Assembly (NCBI RefSeq): GCF_015221995.1
Contig: NZ_JADFFM010000001.1
Coordinates: 1,426,001-1,490,000, forward strand
Direction of reading: 5' to 3'
From: Mucilaginibacter boryungensis
Lineage (GTDB): Bacteria > Bacteroidota > Bacteroidia > Sphingobacteriales > Sphingobacteriaceae
Length of the DNA stretch: 64,000 nucleotides
Below, piece by piece: positions 17,603 through 26,385 of this stretch. The translations under genes were made by a program, and so were the position numbers. How positions within the stretch are numbered: position 1 is the stretch's first letter; every line of letters begins with the position of its first letter. The notes beneath the pieces are model-generated. The model was not told where the DNA came from and did no database searches. It was given only the letters and a program-made list of their open reading frames with translations.

Positions 17603-18007
17603 TTAATTATTTTTGATAGCTGTAACACGCGCACCATTGTTATCTAAGGTTTCAAAAATAATAGTTTTAGTATCCAGGTGCGATACCCAAAACGGAAAGG
17701 TACGGGTTTTACCATCTGGCATTTGCTCGGTATAATTAATGTTATCACCATTGGTAGTATATGTCCCGTGCGATAGTATTTTGCCGCCCCAGTTAATATA
17801 AAGCTGATTTTTGTTGGTGAAACGAATATATGGAGCAGCGGCTTTTAATGTATCACCGGGGATAGTGTCCGTCATATCATCGCCTTTTGGATGATCGATC
17901 TTAATATACTTCCAATCGCCGTACAATAAGTTTTCCTTAATGCTGTGTTTGCAAGCTGTAATTAAAAACAAGGGTATTATGAATAATAAAAGTGTTTTCT
18001 TTATCAT
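17603..18007 (-). CDS. Lipocalin-like lipoprotein
   Basis: The 134-residue protein has a lipoprotein signal with lipobox LITAC (Cys at about 19). A small beta-rich domain follows, starting LLYGDWKYIKID, the typical LxGxW opening of Bacteroidota lipocalin-like proteins. It is probably anchored in the outer membrane. It precedes the glycine-zipper gene on the same strand. Ligand unknown. Confidence 0.75.
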   Translation of the reverse strand: MIKKTLLLFIIPLFLITACKHSIKENLLYGDWKYIKIDHPKGDDMTDTIPGDTLKAAAPYIRFTNKNQLYINWGGKILSHGTYTTNGDNINYTEQMPDGKTRTFPFWVSHLDTKTIIFETLDNNGARVTAIKNN

Positions 18008-18137
18008 ACAAAAAGTATTGTAATTTATTTAACTGAATGTATTATTAATATCGCATAAATTAAGATAGTGTAAACTATACCGCTTATTGCTTGTTAAGTA
18101 CGAATAGGCCGCAAAAAAGCTGCTTAATTATATCACC

Positions 18138-18305
18138 ATGAACATACCAAAAAGCGATTCCCAAAATACAGATAAAACCATTAGCGAGCTTAAAGATCTG
18201 CAAACGGAATATCCCTTAAGCGAAAAAGATGAGGTTAAAGCGGCCGAGCGTAAAACAGGTAAGCTGCATAAAAAAGCAGCGCAAGCATCTAAAAAAAAGA
18301 AGTAA
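18138..18305 (+). CDS. Small charged protein of unknown function
   Basis: An ATG at 18138 opens a 55-codon frame ending TAA at 18305. The product starts MNIPKSDSQNTDKTISELKD and ends in a lysine-rich tail (AAQASKKKK). It is hydrophilic and probably helical. It lies alone on the plus strand between two minus-strand genes. The length and charge resemble small stress proteins, but I do not recognise a family. Confidence 0.5.
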   Translation: MNIPKSDSQNTDKTISELKDLQTEYPLSEKDEVKAAERKTGKLHKKAAQASKKKK

Positions 18306-18325
18306 TTTATACCTGCTAAGCGGTA

Positions 18326-18814
18326 CTATTTAATCACCTCTGTATTGGATTTTAACTGTTTAATTTGCAATTGTGCATGTCTGTTTTCCAGGTAAAAATA
18401 AATAGCCGTAGCTAAAAATATTTTACCTAATATAAATACTGCCGCAAATACCCATTTCCAGCCCTTATGTATATATACATGGCTTGATCTTGATTCTACA
18501 TTGATATATTGCTGTGTATTACCTTCGGATGGTGCAATATTATTATATGCCTGGAAGGCCTTCGCCGCCTGTTCTTGGACAATTATCTTGTTAATATTAG
18601 CTTCAACTTCATCCCTGATACAAGATGACGGTATAAGGGCCATTGATTGGGCTAACAATTCCAAATCTCCTTCCAGTTTAAATAATGCATCGCGTATTTC
18701 GGGATACTTTTCTTTCAAATGCAATATCTCGCATTCTTGGGCAGGGGTAACTCCCCCGGTTATATATGCCTCAAGGATACCGCTATTAATATACTTTTCT
18801 ACATCAATGGTCAT
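18326..18814 (-). CDS. Anti-sigma-factor-like membrane protein
   Basis: The 162-residue protein starts MTIDVEKYINSGILEAYITG, the N-terminal helix of Bacteroidota anti-sigma factors of the RskA type. It then has LHLKEKYPEIRDALFKLEGD and one membrane helix at about 120-141. The periplasmic tail is short (about 20 residues), much shorter than in full RskA proteins. Its ATG overlaps the stop of the sigma gene by four bases (ATGA). It probably sequesters that sigma factor at the inner membrane. Confidence 0.75.
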   Translation of the reverse strand: MTIDVEKYINSGILEAYITGGVTPAQECEILHLKEKYPEIRDALFKLEGDLELLAQSMALIPSSCIRDEVEANINKIIVQEQAAKAFQAYNNIAPSEGNTQQYINVESRSSHVYIHKGWKWVFAAVFILGKIFLATAIYFYLENRHAQLQIKQLKSNTEVIK

Positions 18815-19275
18815 GTAGCTTTTCTAATTACGGCAAAAGCCTGTTGTAAAATCTTTTTTATCTCATCTTGGGGCTTATTAAGCTCGGTGGCTAATGTGCC
18901 GATACGCTTTCCGCTGTAATATACACTGCAAAATATAAACAGTTCTTCTTTACTCATCCTATCTAAAAATTTATTAGGGCGTATAGGTAAATCGGGCAAG
19001 TTATCATTTACGATGTTACAGGCCGGGATGGTTTCAAAAAAGTCGGTTAGTAATTTGCGCGCCAACAGTTGCAGGCGATGATAAATATTTACGCCTGGTT
19101 GCGTTATATCATTCAAATGCTCGGGTAATTCGTTAAAAACAGATACAAGGTATTGCTCGGCTATGTTTTTATCCTTTACCACTTCAAAAATATAGCCCAA
19201 AAGCATAGCTGCATACTCGTCGTATATAGCTCGTATAGCCGATGACGCATTTATTAATGAAATGTCCTGGTTCAA
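18811..19275 (-). CDS. ECF-type RNA polymerase sigma factor (divergent)
   Basis: Region 2 is recognisable as IYDEYAAMLLGYIFEVVKDK with N..AEQYLVSVFNELPEHL, and region 4 as ELFIFCSVYYSGKRIGTLATEL with KPQDEIKKILQQAFAVIRK. The frame runs open to 19398, but the upstream 41 residues are hydrophobic junk. TTG at 19275 just before NQDISLINAS gives 154 residues, a usual minimal ECF size. The start codon remains uncertain. It is coupled to the anti-sigma gene and may control the surrounding envelope genes. Confidence 0.65.
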   Translation of the reverse strand: MNQDISLINASSAIRAIYDEYAAMLLGYIFEVVKDKNIAEQYLVSVFNELPEHLNDITQPGVNIYHRLQLLARKLLTDFFETIPACNIVNDNLPDLPIRPNKFLDRMSKEELFIFCSVYYSGKRIGTLATELNKPQDEIKKILQQAFAVIRKAT

Positions 19276-19445
19276 AACAATAGTTTTACTGTAAAATTTA
19301 TTAGGCTGGATAAAAATACATAAAAATAAATGACTTACGTTGAAGTTAAAAAAATTATTAGTGCGGAAAATCTGTTTACGGTTTGTTTGTAAAAACAAAG
19401 TGGGCTGCTTATTGCTTTAACATGTAAAATAATACACCTATAACC

Positions 19446-19970
19446 ATGAAACAGAAAGCGGTAATGCGCATTTTTAATGGTGGTATGAAGCTGGATGATA
19501 TTGCGCTAACCAAGTTGTTTTTGAAACAACTTGATAATATCTATTGTATAAAAAAACACCTTTTGGATATACTGCCCCGGTTAGCCGATAAGGCTTCGTT
19601 CCCGGCTTTAAAAAATGCTATATTAGAAAATACCGACCAGATAAAAATACAGGTATTGCGCATGGATATGATTTATAAAATATATCAGGCAAAATACCGG
19701 CCACACAATTGTATAGGTATTAAAACCATGTCGCTTGAGGCCTATATAGCCGCCAAAGTAGAGGAGCAAACACCGCTTGAACGCGACCTGGCCCTGCTAA
19801 TACATTTACAGATAACAGAAAGTGTGGAGATGGCTTATTTTAATGTATTAAGGAATATTGCTGATAGTATAAGCGATAAAGAGGTGGTGACGCTGCTGGA
19901 TCAAAATTTTGATACGGCTATTAAAAGTAAAAAGATGTATGAATTAATTGCTAAAGAATATATTTCATAA
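19446..19970 (+). CDS. DUF892 / YciE-YciF-type ferritin-like protein
   Basis: The 174-residue protein matches the DUF892 ferritin-like family. The early helix has FLKQLDNIYCIKKHLLDILP, corresponding to the usual ..L.DLYDAEKQLLKALP, and IHLQITESVEMAYFNVLRNI forms a later helix of the bundle. Several usual metal ligands are altered in the first helix, so ferroxidase activity is doubtful. Family members are induced by stress. It is divergent from the sigma gene. Confidence 0.65.
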   Translation: MKQKAVMRIFNGGMKLDDIALTKLFLKQLDNIYCIKKHLLDILPRLADKASFPALKNAILENTDQIKIQVLRMDMIYKIYQAKYRPHNCIGIKTMSLEAYIAAKVEEQTPLERDLALLIHLQITESVEMAYFNVLRNIADSISDKEVVTLLDQNFDTAIKSKKMYELIAKEYIS

Positions 19971-20026
19971 TAATATAATATATTGGACACTAATAACAAG
20001 CATAATTATAACGCGTTTTAGCGACC

Positions 20027-21235
20027 ATGGGAAAAGTGTTATTAGTACTGATCTGCTGCTGTTTAGGTTTTTCAGCATCTGGTCAGGATGTGATAGAAAC
20101 AGCCAAAGTTATTGATACAAATGGCAAAACCGACCTTATAGATATAGCCCGTTCACTGTTTCATATAAAATCCCAGCGAATGAAAAGCGAATCGGGGAAG
20201 AACTTTTATTTTTCCTTTTTACCGCTTTCATCAACTGTGCCGGGTGGGGGGAAAGCATTGATCACATCAACAACCGCAGGCTTTTACCTGGGCCCGCGCG
20301 ATAGTACCTATCTGTCTACCGCAAACTTTGCACCTTATTTAAATTTTAAAGGCCGCTTTGGGCTACCGCTGCGCACATCGTTATGGGCAAAAGATAATAG
20401 CTGGAACATACAAGGCGATACCCGTTTCCTGGTTTATCCGCAATATACCTGGGGACTTGGCGGTAATAACGACGAGCAAAACAATATACTGGTCAATTAT
20501 AAATACATCAGGTTTTATCAGGCGGCTTTAAAACGTATTAATAATGTTTTTTATGCAGGTATTGGATATAATTTGGACTACCATATTGATATATCGGCCG
20601 AAGAAACGAATAAAATAAAAAGCTTTACCGGTTACCAGTTTGGCGCAGCAAACGATAATAATTCATTCTCATCGGGTATTACCTTTAACCTGCTGTACGA
20701 TACCCGCGAAAATTTATTTAACCCTTTGCCGGGTACTTATGTAAACGTAGTTTATCGTTATAATACCAAGGCATTGGGTAGCCAAAACAACTGGCAATCG
20801 CTGTATTTGGATGTGCGTAAATACATCACCCTGAAAAAAGAACGCAAAAAGAACCAATTGGCTTTGTGGGGTTATTATTGGACTACGCTAAACGCCGGCA
20901 CACCATATCTTGACCTGCCCAGTGTAGGCTGGGACCCCTATAACCGTTCGGGCCGGGGTATGGAACAAAACCGTTACCGGGGACAAGGCATGTTTTATTT
21001 TGAAACAGAATACCGCCGGGACATTTCCCGAAATGGTTTGTTTGGTTATGTGTTGTTCGCTAATGCTACTTCGGTCACCGAGGCTGCCGGCCGCAATTTT
21101 AAATATATAAACCCGGCTATAGGCGGCGGGTTTCGTATCAAATTTAACAAAGGTTCCGATACCAATGTAGCAATCGACTACGCTTTTAGTAAGGGGTATA
21201 ATACTTTTATCCTGGGCCTGGGCGAGGCGTTTTAG
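20027..21235 (+). CDS. Omp85/BamA-type outer-membrane beta-barrel protein, second copy
   Basis: The 402-residue protein has a signal peptide (about 1-19, FSASGQD junction). The barrel is homologous to the one at 15330: NLLYDTRENLFNPLPGTYVN, GTPYLDLPSVGWD, MFYFETEYRRDISRNGLFGY, then a terminal phenylalanine. It has no POTRA domain. Such barrels occur near stress or metallophosphatase genes in Bacteroidota. The substrate is unknown. Confidence 0.8.
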   Translation: MGKVLLVLICCCLGFSASGQDVIETAKVIDTNGKTDLIDIARSLFHIKSQRMKSESGKNFYFSFLPLSSTVPGGGKALITSTTAGFYLGPRDSTYLSTANFAPYLNFKGRFGLPLRTSLWAKDNSWNIQGDTRFLVYPQYTWGLGGNNDEQNNILVNYKYIRFYQAALKRINNVFYAGIGYNLDYHIDISAEETNKIKSFTGYQFGAANDNNSFSSGITFNLLYDTRENLFNPLPGTYVNVVYRYNTKALGSQNNWQSLYLDVRKYITLKKERKKNQLALWGYYWTTLNAGTPYLDLPSVGWDPYNRSGRGMEQNRYRGQGMFYFETEYRRDISRNGLFGYVLFANATSVTEAAGRNFKYINPAIGGGFRIKFNKGSDTNVAIDYAFSKGYNTFILGLGEAF

Positions 21236-21283
21236 TACGATAGTAAATATACCTAATCTGTAGTCCGATCAGTAATTAACTAC

Positions 21284-22522
21284 CTATAAATGTACTTCCT
21301 TTTTTAGACTTCGTATTACCAGCACTACACTAATTAGCATGAGGAAAGCGCCCAGGATATACGGTGCGCCAGGAAAGTAAATGTTTGAATGCTTATGCGA
21401 AAAAAACTTAAAGCTGTATCCCATTACCAGCGGACCAATAATTAAGCTGATGCTGGACAGCAGGGTTAAGCCACCTTGCAGTTCCCCTTGTTCGTTAGGG
21501 GGGAATTTGCTGGTGATAAGGCCTTGCAGCGCGGGTCCGGAGATACCGCCAAAGCAATAGGGCACCATAAATACGTATATCAGCCAGCCTTTACTGGCAA
21601 AGGCTATCAGTGTAAGCCCTATACCATAGGATATTAACCCTGCGATAATGTTCTTTTTTAAACCCCACTTGGGTATTAAATAACGAATAAGCCAGCCCTG
21701 TATGCCAATTAACAGTGTCCCGATAAATATACCCAGGATACCGACACTGGTCATAGTCCAATTAAATTTTTCATACACGTAAAAGGATAATTGATATTCT
21801 ACCGCTTTTTGTGCAATATAAACCAGCGTAAAAGCTATAGCTAAACCTGCAAGTGCTTTGTATTTACCCAATTGCAAAAACGAACCTATGGGATTAGCAC
21901 GCTTCCATTCGAACTTGCGGCGGTGCTGCTTATCAAGCGATTCCGGCAAAACAAAATATCCGTATAGTGCATTAAATAGTGCCGCGGCGGCTGCTGCCAT
22001 AAATGGGAACTTAATATTAATATCGCCCAGAAAAGCCCCGGCAGAAATGCCGATAATAAAGCCCAGCCCTGATGCCGCGCCCACTACGCCAAAATTAGCT
22101 GCACGTTTATCACCAGTGCTTATATCGGCAATGTAGGCGGTAGCCGTAGCCATGGTAGCGCCTGTTATACCAGCAATGGTACGCCCCACAAACAACCAGA
22201 ATACAGTAGGGGCAAAGGCCATAAAAGTATAATCGATACTAAACCCAAGCAGGGAGATCAGCAAGATAGGCCGCCGCCCAAAACGATCGCTCAGGTTGCC
22301 CATAATAGGCGAGAAGAGCACCTGCATAAGTGCGTACGTAAAAGTAAGCCAGCCGTTAATTTCAGAAGCGGCGGAGTTATCTACATGGCCCAATTGTTCC
22401 AGCAGTTTCGGAATAACCGGGATGATAATGCCCAATCCTAACACATCAATAAAGATGGTGACAAAAATAAAGCTCAGCGCTTTTTTAGGATTAAGTGTAG
22501 GAATTGTTGGAGCCTGCATCAA
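21284..22522 (-). CDS. MFS transporter, TetA-like (second of tandem pair)
   Basis: The 412-residue protein has 12 predicted membrane helices and the MFS signature GNLSDRFGRRPILLISL after helix 2, as in TetA-type drug:proton antiporters. The second motif GRTIAGITGATMATA is also present. It starts four bases after the stop of its paralogue at 22527, so the two form an operon. Substrate is unknown; a role in drug export is possible but not shown. Confidence 0.85.
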   Translation of the reverse strand: MMQAPTIPTLNPKKALSFIFVTIFIDVLGLGIIIPVIPKLLEQLGHVDNSAASEINGWLTFTYALMQVLFSPIMGNLSDRFGRRPILLISLLGFSIDYTFMAFAPTVFWLFVGRTIAGITGATMATATAYIADISTGDKRAANFGVVGAASGLGFIIGISAGAFLGDINIKFPFMAAAAAALFNALYGYFVLPESLDKQHRRKFEWKRANPIGSFLQLGKYKALAGLAIAFTLVYIAQKAVEYQLSFYVYEKFNWTMTSVGILGIFIGTLLIGIQGWLIRYLIPKWGLKKNIIAGLISYGIGLTLIAFASKGWLIYVFMVPYCFGGISGPALQGLITSKFPPNEQGELQGGLTLLSSISLIIGPLVMGYSFKFFSHKHSNIYFPGAPYILGAFLMLISVVLVIRSLKKEVHL

Positions 22523-22526
22523 GTGT

Positions 22527-23774
22527 TTAAACCGCTTTTGCTTTAACTTGTTTTTTGAAATTGCGGATAGCCAGCAACGCGCTTAAAATCATCAGTGCTG
22601 AACCCAGCAAGTACGGCGCCCCGGGAAACTGAACAGGGGCTTTGCTATTGGTGAAAAAGTAAAAGATCTGCGTCATTACCAGTGGTCCCAATATAGAGCT
22701 TAAACTCATTAAGCTGGTTAGGCCGCCCTGCAGTTCGCCCTGGGCATTTTTAGGTACGTTATTGCTGATATAACCCTGTAAGGCTGGCCCCGCTATGCCG
22801 CCCAAACAATACGGTAACAGGAAAGCGAACATCATCCAGCCGCGTGTAGCAAAGGCAAACAGGATAAGCCCGATACCGTATAACGTTAACCCCATCCATA
22901 TGCTGCGCTCGTAACCTAATTTTGGCAAGGTAAGGCGTATTAAACCTCCCTGTACCACTGCTGTAAACAAACCTACGCAAGCCAAAGAAGCCCCTTGCAT
23001 AGTAGGATCCCAGTTAAATTTTTTGATAGTGTAAAATGTCCATACGCTTTGCACAGCCTGCGCTGCAAAATAGATAAGGAACAACGAAGCGGCTAAACCT
23101 ATTACATTTTGATACTTCGCTAATTGCTTCAGTGTTCCAATTGGATTAGCACGTTTTAGATCAAACTCGCGGCGGTGTTCTTTATCTAACGATTCCGGCA
23201 AAATAAAGAACCCGTACATGGCATTTAAAAAGGCCAGGCCGCCGGCTGCTATAAACGGATAGTGGATATCATACTTACCTAAAAAGCCGCCTATCGCTGG
23301 TCCAATAATAAAACCCAGGCCAAAGGCGACACCTATCATCCCAAAGTTAGCAGCCTTTTTTTCAGGGGTGCTTACATCAGATATATAAGCCGACGCTGTA
23401 GTGAAACTCGCGCCGGTTAAGCCTGCTACTATACGGCCTACAAACAGCCAGCCAATAGTAGGGGCAAAGGCCGAAAAGAAATAATCAATACTGAAGCCCA
23501 GCAATGAACAGAGGAGTACGGGCCTGCGGCCAAACTTATCGCTAAGGTTACCTACAATAGGCGAGAACAAAAATTGCATAATAGCGTATGATGCCGTTAG
23601 CCAGCCCCCATAAGATGCGGCCTTGCTCACATCGCCATGTATCAGGTGCTCTATCAGTTGCGGTACAACAGGGATGATAATGGCCAATCCCATCACATCT
23701 ATAAACAGTGTTGCAAAAATAAAACCAAGTGCCGCCTGGCGTTTAGGTTGCGCAGATTGATCCATAGCCCGCAA
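22527..23774 (-). CDS. MFS transporter, TetA-like (first of tandem pair)
   Basis: The 415-residue protein is a 12-helix MFS member with GNLSDKFGRRPVLLCSL and GRIVAGLTGASFTTA. It is closely similar over its whole length to the next gene (for example FILPESLDKEHRREFDLKRA against FVLPESLDKQHRRKFEWKRA), so the pair arose by duplication. Both may export different substrates or work on the same one. The shared motif LQGGLT..SLSSILGPLVM is conserved. Confidence 0.85.
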   Translation of the reverse strand: MRAMDQSAQPKRQAALGFIFATLFIDVMGLAIIIPVVPQLIEHLIHGDVSKAASYGGWLTASYAIMQFLFSPIVGNLSDKFGRRPVLLCSLLGFSIDYFFSAFAPTIGWLFVGRIVAGLTGASFTTASAYISDVSTPEKKAANFGMIGVAFGLGFIIGPAIGGFLGKYDIHYPFIAAGGLAFLNAMYGFFILPESLDKEHRREFDLKRANPIGTLKQLAKYQNVIGLAASLFLIYFAAQAVQSVWTFYTIKKFNWDPTMQGASLACVGLFTAVVQGGLIRLTLPKLGYERSIWMGLTLYGIGLILFAFATRGWMMFAFLLPYCLGGIAGPALQGYISNNVPKNAQGELQGGLTSLMSLSSILGPLVMTQIFYFFTNSKAPVQFPGAPYLLGSALMILSALLAIRNFKKQVKAKAV

Positions 23775-23811
23775 AATAGTTATAAAAGGTTAATTTTTAG
23801 TTATCAGGAAA

Positions 23812-24627
23812 TTATTTCAATAGCGGGTCTTTCTCTTTGGTAAAGTGGTTGTACACCAGTTTATCTAACAGCGATGGTAAAAATTTACTTAAAAATACCG
23901 TTAGCTTCCCGTTTACGGTCATCACCAGCGTGCGCGAACGGTTCTCCACGCCATTGGCAATGCGGCGGGCTACCTCGTCTGCCGACATCATTTTTTGTTC
24001 ATCTAAACTGCTTTCGCCTTGTTGGCTGCCATCTTTAGCCAAAGCAGTATTGCGTATATTAGATGCCGTGAAGCCCGGGCAGGCGGTCATTACATGTACG
24101 CCCGTTTTCAATGTTTCTACTCTTAACGAGTCCAAAAAACCATTCATGGCAAACTTCGAGGCAGAATAACCCGTACGCCCGGGCAAGCCTTTATAGCCCG
24201 CAATAGATGATACGCCTACAATACTGCCCTGGGTTTTCAAAATTTCAGGCAACGCATGTTTAGTGCAGTATACCGTGCCCCAAAAGTTAATATCAATAAG
24301 GGTTCTTAATACGCCAAGATCAACATCATTAAATAAGGCACGCATAGATATTCCTGCGTTGTTTATTAAAACATCAATATTCTGAAAAGTAGTTTTAGCT
24401 TGTTTTATTAACAATGCGCAATCCTCTTCTTTGCTTACATCACATTGCACAGCTACGGCTTTAATGGGAAATTGCTTTTGCAGGTCGTCGCAAATTTCGC
24501 ATAGCGTAACGTACTGCCGGGCAGCTAATACCAGGTTTGCGCCACGCCGGGCAAATTCATAAGCCAGTGATTTTCCGATGCCTGATGAGGCCCCTGTAAT
24601 AATAACAACTTTATCTTTCAACTTCAT
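23812..24627 (-). CDS. SDR-family oxidoreductase
   Basis: The 271-residue protein is a classical short-chain dehydrogenase: cofactor motif TGASSGIG (about 11-18), NNAG (89-92), catalytic S141 in GVSSIAG and YSASK with Y154/K158. The hydrophobic C-terminus may bind membrane. Its start overlaps the upstream glycosyltransferase stop by 17 bases, which suggests co-expression, perhaps in lipid or glycan modification. Substrate is unknown. Confidence 0.85.
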   Translation of the reverse strand: MKLKDKVVIITGASSGIGKSLAYEFARRGANLVLAARQYVTLCEICDDLQKQFPIKAVAVQCDVSKEEDCALLIKQAKTTFQNIDVLINNAGISMRALFNDVDLGVLRTLIDINFWGTVYCTKHALPEILKTQGSIVGVSSIAGYKGLPGRTGYSASKFAMNGFLDSLRVETLKTGVHVMTACPGFTASNIRNTALAKDGSQQGESSLDEQKMMSADEVARRIANGVENRSRTLVMTVNGKLTVFLSKFLPSLLDKLVYNHFTKEKDPLLK

Positions 24628-25447
24628 ACGAAGGCTGGTAAATAGCCCCCATACCTTTTAGTTGTAAGCGAGGCATCTTTAATAAGTATTTGCCTGCGAA
24701 GATAAACATAGCGCCGTAATAATTTTTAATGTACTGCCAGCTATATTTACGTACACTTTGTTCTTTAAAGTGAATGATATATGTTTTTGGAAAGTAGTAG
24801 TTTTTAAAGCCTGCCTGGCGGATACGGTAGGAGAGGTCGATATCCTCGCCATACATAAAAAAGCGTTCGTCAAGATAGCCTGTGCGGTCCAGCACCGATT
24901 TGCGCATCAGCATAAAGGCCGCGTTAATAATATCAACCTCCGCTGTTTCAAACTCGTCTATCCAATATTTATGGGTACGGTCGTACAGGCGCGATTTTGA
25001 TAACATTTTTGATAATCCTGTCAGCCTGAAGAAGGTGGCCCATTGCGGTGTCAATCCGCGTTTAGATTCAGGCAGGAAATCGCCCATCGGGTTTATCATA
25101 CGTACACTCACACCACCGGCAACCGGATGCTTCTCCATAAACTCAATAGTTTTTTCCAGTGTATCTTTTTTTGTAATAGTGTCGGGATTTATGAGCAGTA
25201 CGTATTCACCCTCCGCTTGCGCCAAAGCTTGATTGTTGGCTTTTGAGAACCCTATGTTTTTGTTGTTAGCTATCAGTTTAACCTCGGGAAACTCTTTCCT
25301 CACCATACTGACCGAGTTGTCGGATGATGCATTGTCAACTACAAATATCTCATGTTGTATACCGGCGCAGGCCCTGGTTAGTGTATTTAGGGCTTGCCTT
25401 AGCAGCACACATACATTATAGTTAACAATAATTATAGATAGCTTCAT
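24611..25447 (-). CDS. Family 2 glycosyltransferase (rhamnosyltransferase-like)
   Basis: The 278-residue protein has the GT-A opening MKLSIIIVNYN, the nucleotide-binding VVDNASSDNS (about 35-44), NIGFSKANNQAL and the metal motif LLINPDT. FMYGEDIDLSYRIRQAGF is the ED-type acceptor motif of dTDP-rhamnose-type transferases. There is no membrane anchor. It would transfer a sugar to a cell-surface glycan; the donor is not determined. Confidence 0.85.
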   Translation of the reverse strand: MKLSIIIVNYNVCVLLRQALNTLTRACAGIQHEIFVVDNASSDNSVSMVRKEFPEVKLIANNKNIGFSKANNQALAQAEGEYVLLINPDTITKKDTLEKTIEFMEKHPVAGGVSVRMINPMGDFLPESKRGLTPQWATFFRLTGLSKMLSKSRLYDRTHKYWIDEFETAEVDIINAAFMLMRKSVLDRTGYLDERFFMYGEDIDLSYRIRQAGFKNYYFPKTYIIHFKEQSVRKYSWQYIKNYYGAMFIFAGKYLLKMPRLQLKGMGAIYQPSYEVER

Positions 25448-25582
25448 ATGGTTGATTTATTAGGTAATACGTAAAGCCGATCAGTAATGCTACACGTAAC
25501 CATTAAAAATACACCAAACGTTATGCCATAATTAATAGTAAGGTAGATATAACGGAATGTTAATAGTTTCTTAACGGACGGA

Positions 25583-26200
25583 TCAACGCGATAAAGAATG
25601 TTCGTAAGGGACACGTGTAGTGATAGATCGGCCGAGCGTGATCTCATCTACGTATTCCAGCTCGCCGCCAAAAGCAATGCCCCGGGCAATAGTTGATATG
25701 GTAACAGCCGAATCTTTCAAGCGTTTATGCAGGTAAAATATGGTGGTATCGCCTTCCATTGTGGCGCTAAGGGCAAAAATAACTTCTTTTATTTCATCGG
25801 CTTTCACACGTTCAACTAACGAATCGATAGTCAGGTCGGCCGGGCCAATGCCATCCATGGGCGATATTAAACCACCCAATACGTGGTATATGCCATTGTA
25901 TTGGTTAGTATTCTCAATAGCCATTACGTCGCGGGTATCTTCTACAACGCAAACTAACGTGCGGTCGCGCTTGTGTGCCGCGCATATTTCGCAAACTTTA
26001 CTATCGGATATGTTATGGCAAACCTCGCAGTGCTGTATCTCGTTACGCAGTTTGGTCATGGCGGCACTAAAACGTTCCACGTCAGGCTTATCCTGGTTTA
26101 ACAGGTGCAATACTAAGCGTAAAGCGGTTTTTTGTCCCACCCCCGGCAGTTTGGCAAACTCGGCCACTGCATTCTCCAATAACTTCGATGAAAAGTTCAT
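25583..26200 (-). CDS. recR: Recombination mediator protein RecR
   Basis: The 205-residue protein has the RecR N-terminal helix-hairpin ([20 protein letters not shown]). A zinc finger has C58, C61, C70 and C73 (CEVCHN, CEIC). The TOPRIM domain runs from about residue 80 ([15 protein letters not shown]), with [16 protein letters not shown] typical of the family. It acts with RecO and RecF to load RecA on gapped DNA. Length is normal. Confidence 0.95.
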   Translation of the reverse strand: MNFSSKLLENAVAEFAKLPGVGQKTALRLVLHLLNQDKPDVERFSAAMTKLRNEIQHCEVCHNISDSKVCEICAAHKRDRTLVCVVEDTRDVMAIENTNQYNGIYHVLGGLISPMDGIGPADLTIDSLVERVKADEIKEVIFALSATMEGDTTIFYLHKRLKDSAVTISTIARGIAFGGELEYVDEITLGRSITTRVPYEHSLSR

Positions 26201-26219
26201 TTGTTGCGAAGATAGGGAA

Positions 26220-26375
26220 TAGTCCGGAAGTCGGAAAGACCGGAAGCCGGAAAGAAGAAAGTTTGAGTTATTGAATTATCGCAATATTCTCTAAATTGCC
26301 GTCTTAATAACCTCTCCGTTTTTTCGGCTCACCGAATCCGGCTTCCGGATTTTCGGACTTCGGACTTTCGGACTA
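26220..26375. repeat. Inverted CGGACTTTCGGACT repeat pair upstream of the symporter
   Basis: AGTCCGGAAGTCGGAAAGAC plus CGGAAGCCGGAAAG (26221-26254) is matched in reverse by CCGGCTTCCGGATTTTCGGA plus CTTCGGACTTTCGGACT (26338-26375). About 80 bases separate the arms. The right arm ends 11 bases before the symporter ATG at 26386. A related copy is at 27951-27988. Confidence 0.75.
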
Positions 26376-26385
26376 AATAAAAACC

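Noticed and set aside
17530..17637. 36-residue N-terminal extension of the glycine-zipper protein
   Set aside because: It overlaps the upstream lipoprotein gene and would bury a clear signal peptide.
25444..25647. 67-residue minus-strand frame between the glycosyltransferase and recR
   Set aside because: It overlaps the recR 3' end in another frame, has no family features and no signal, and its codons look random.
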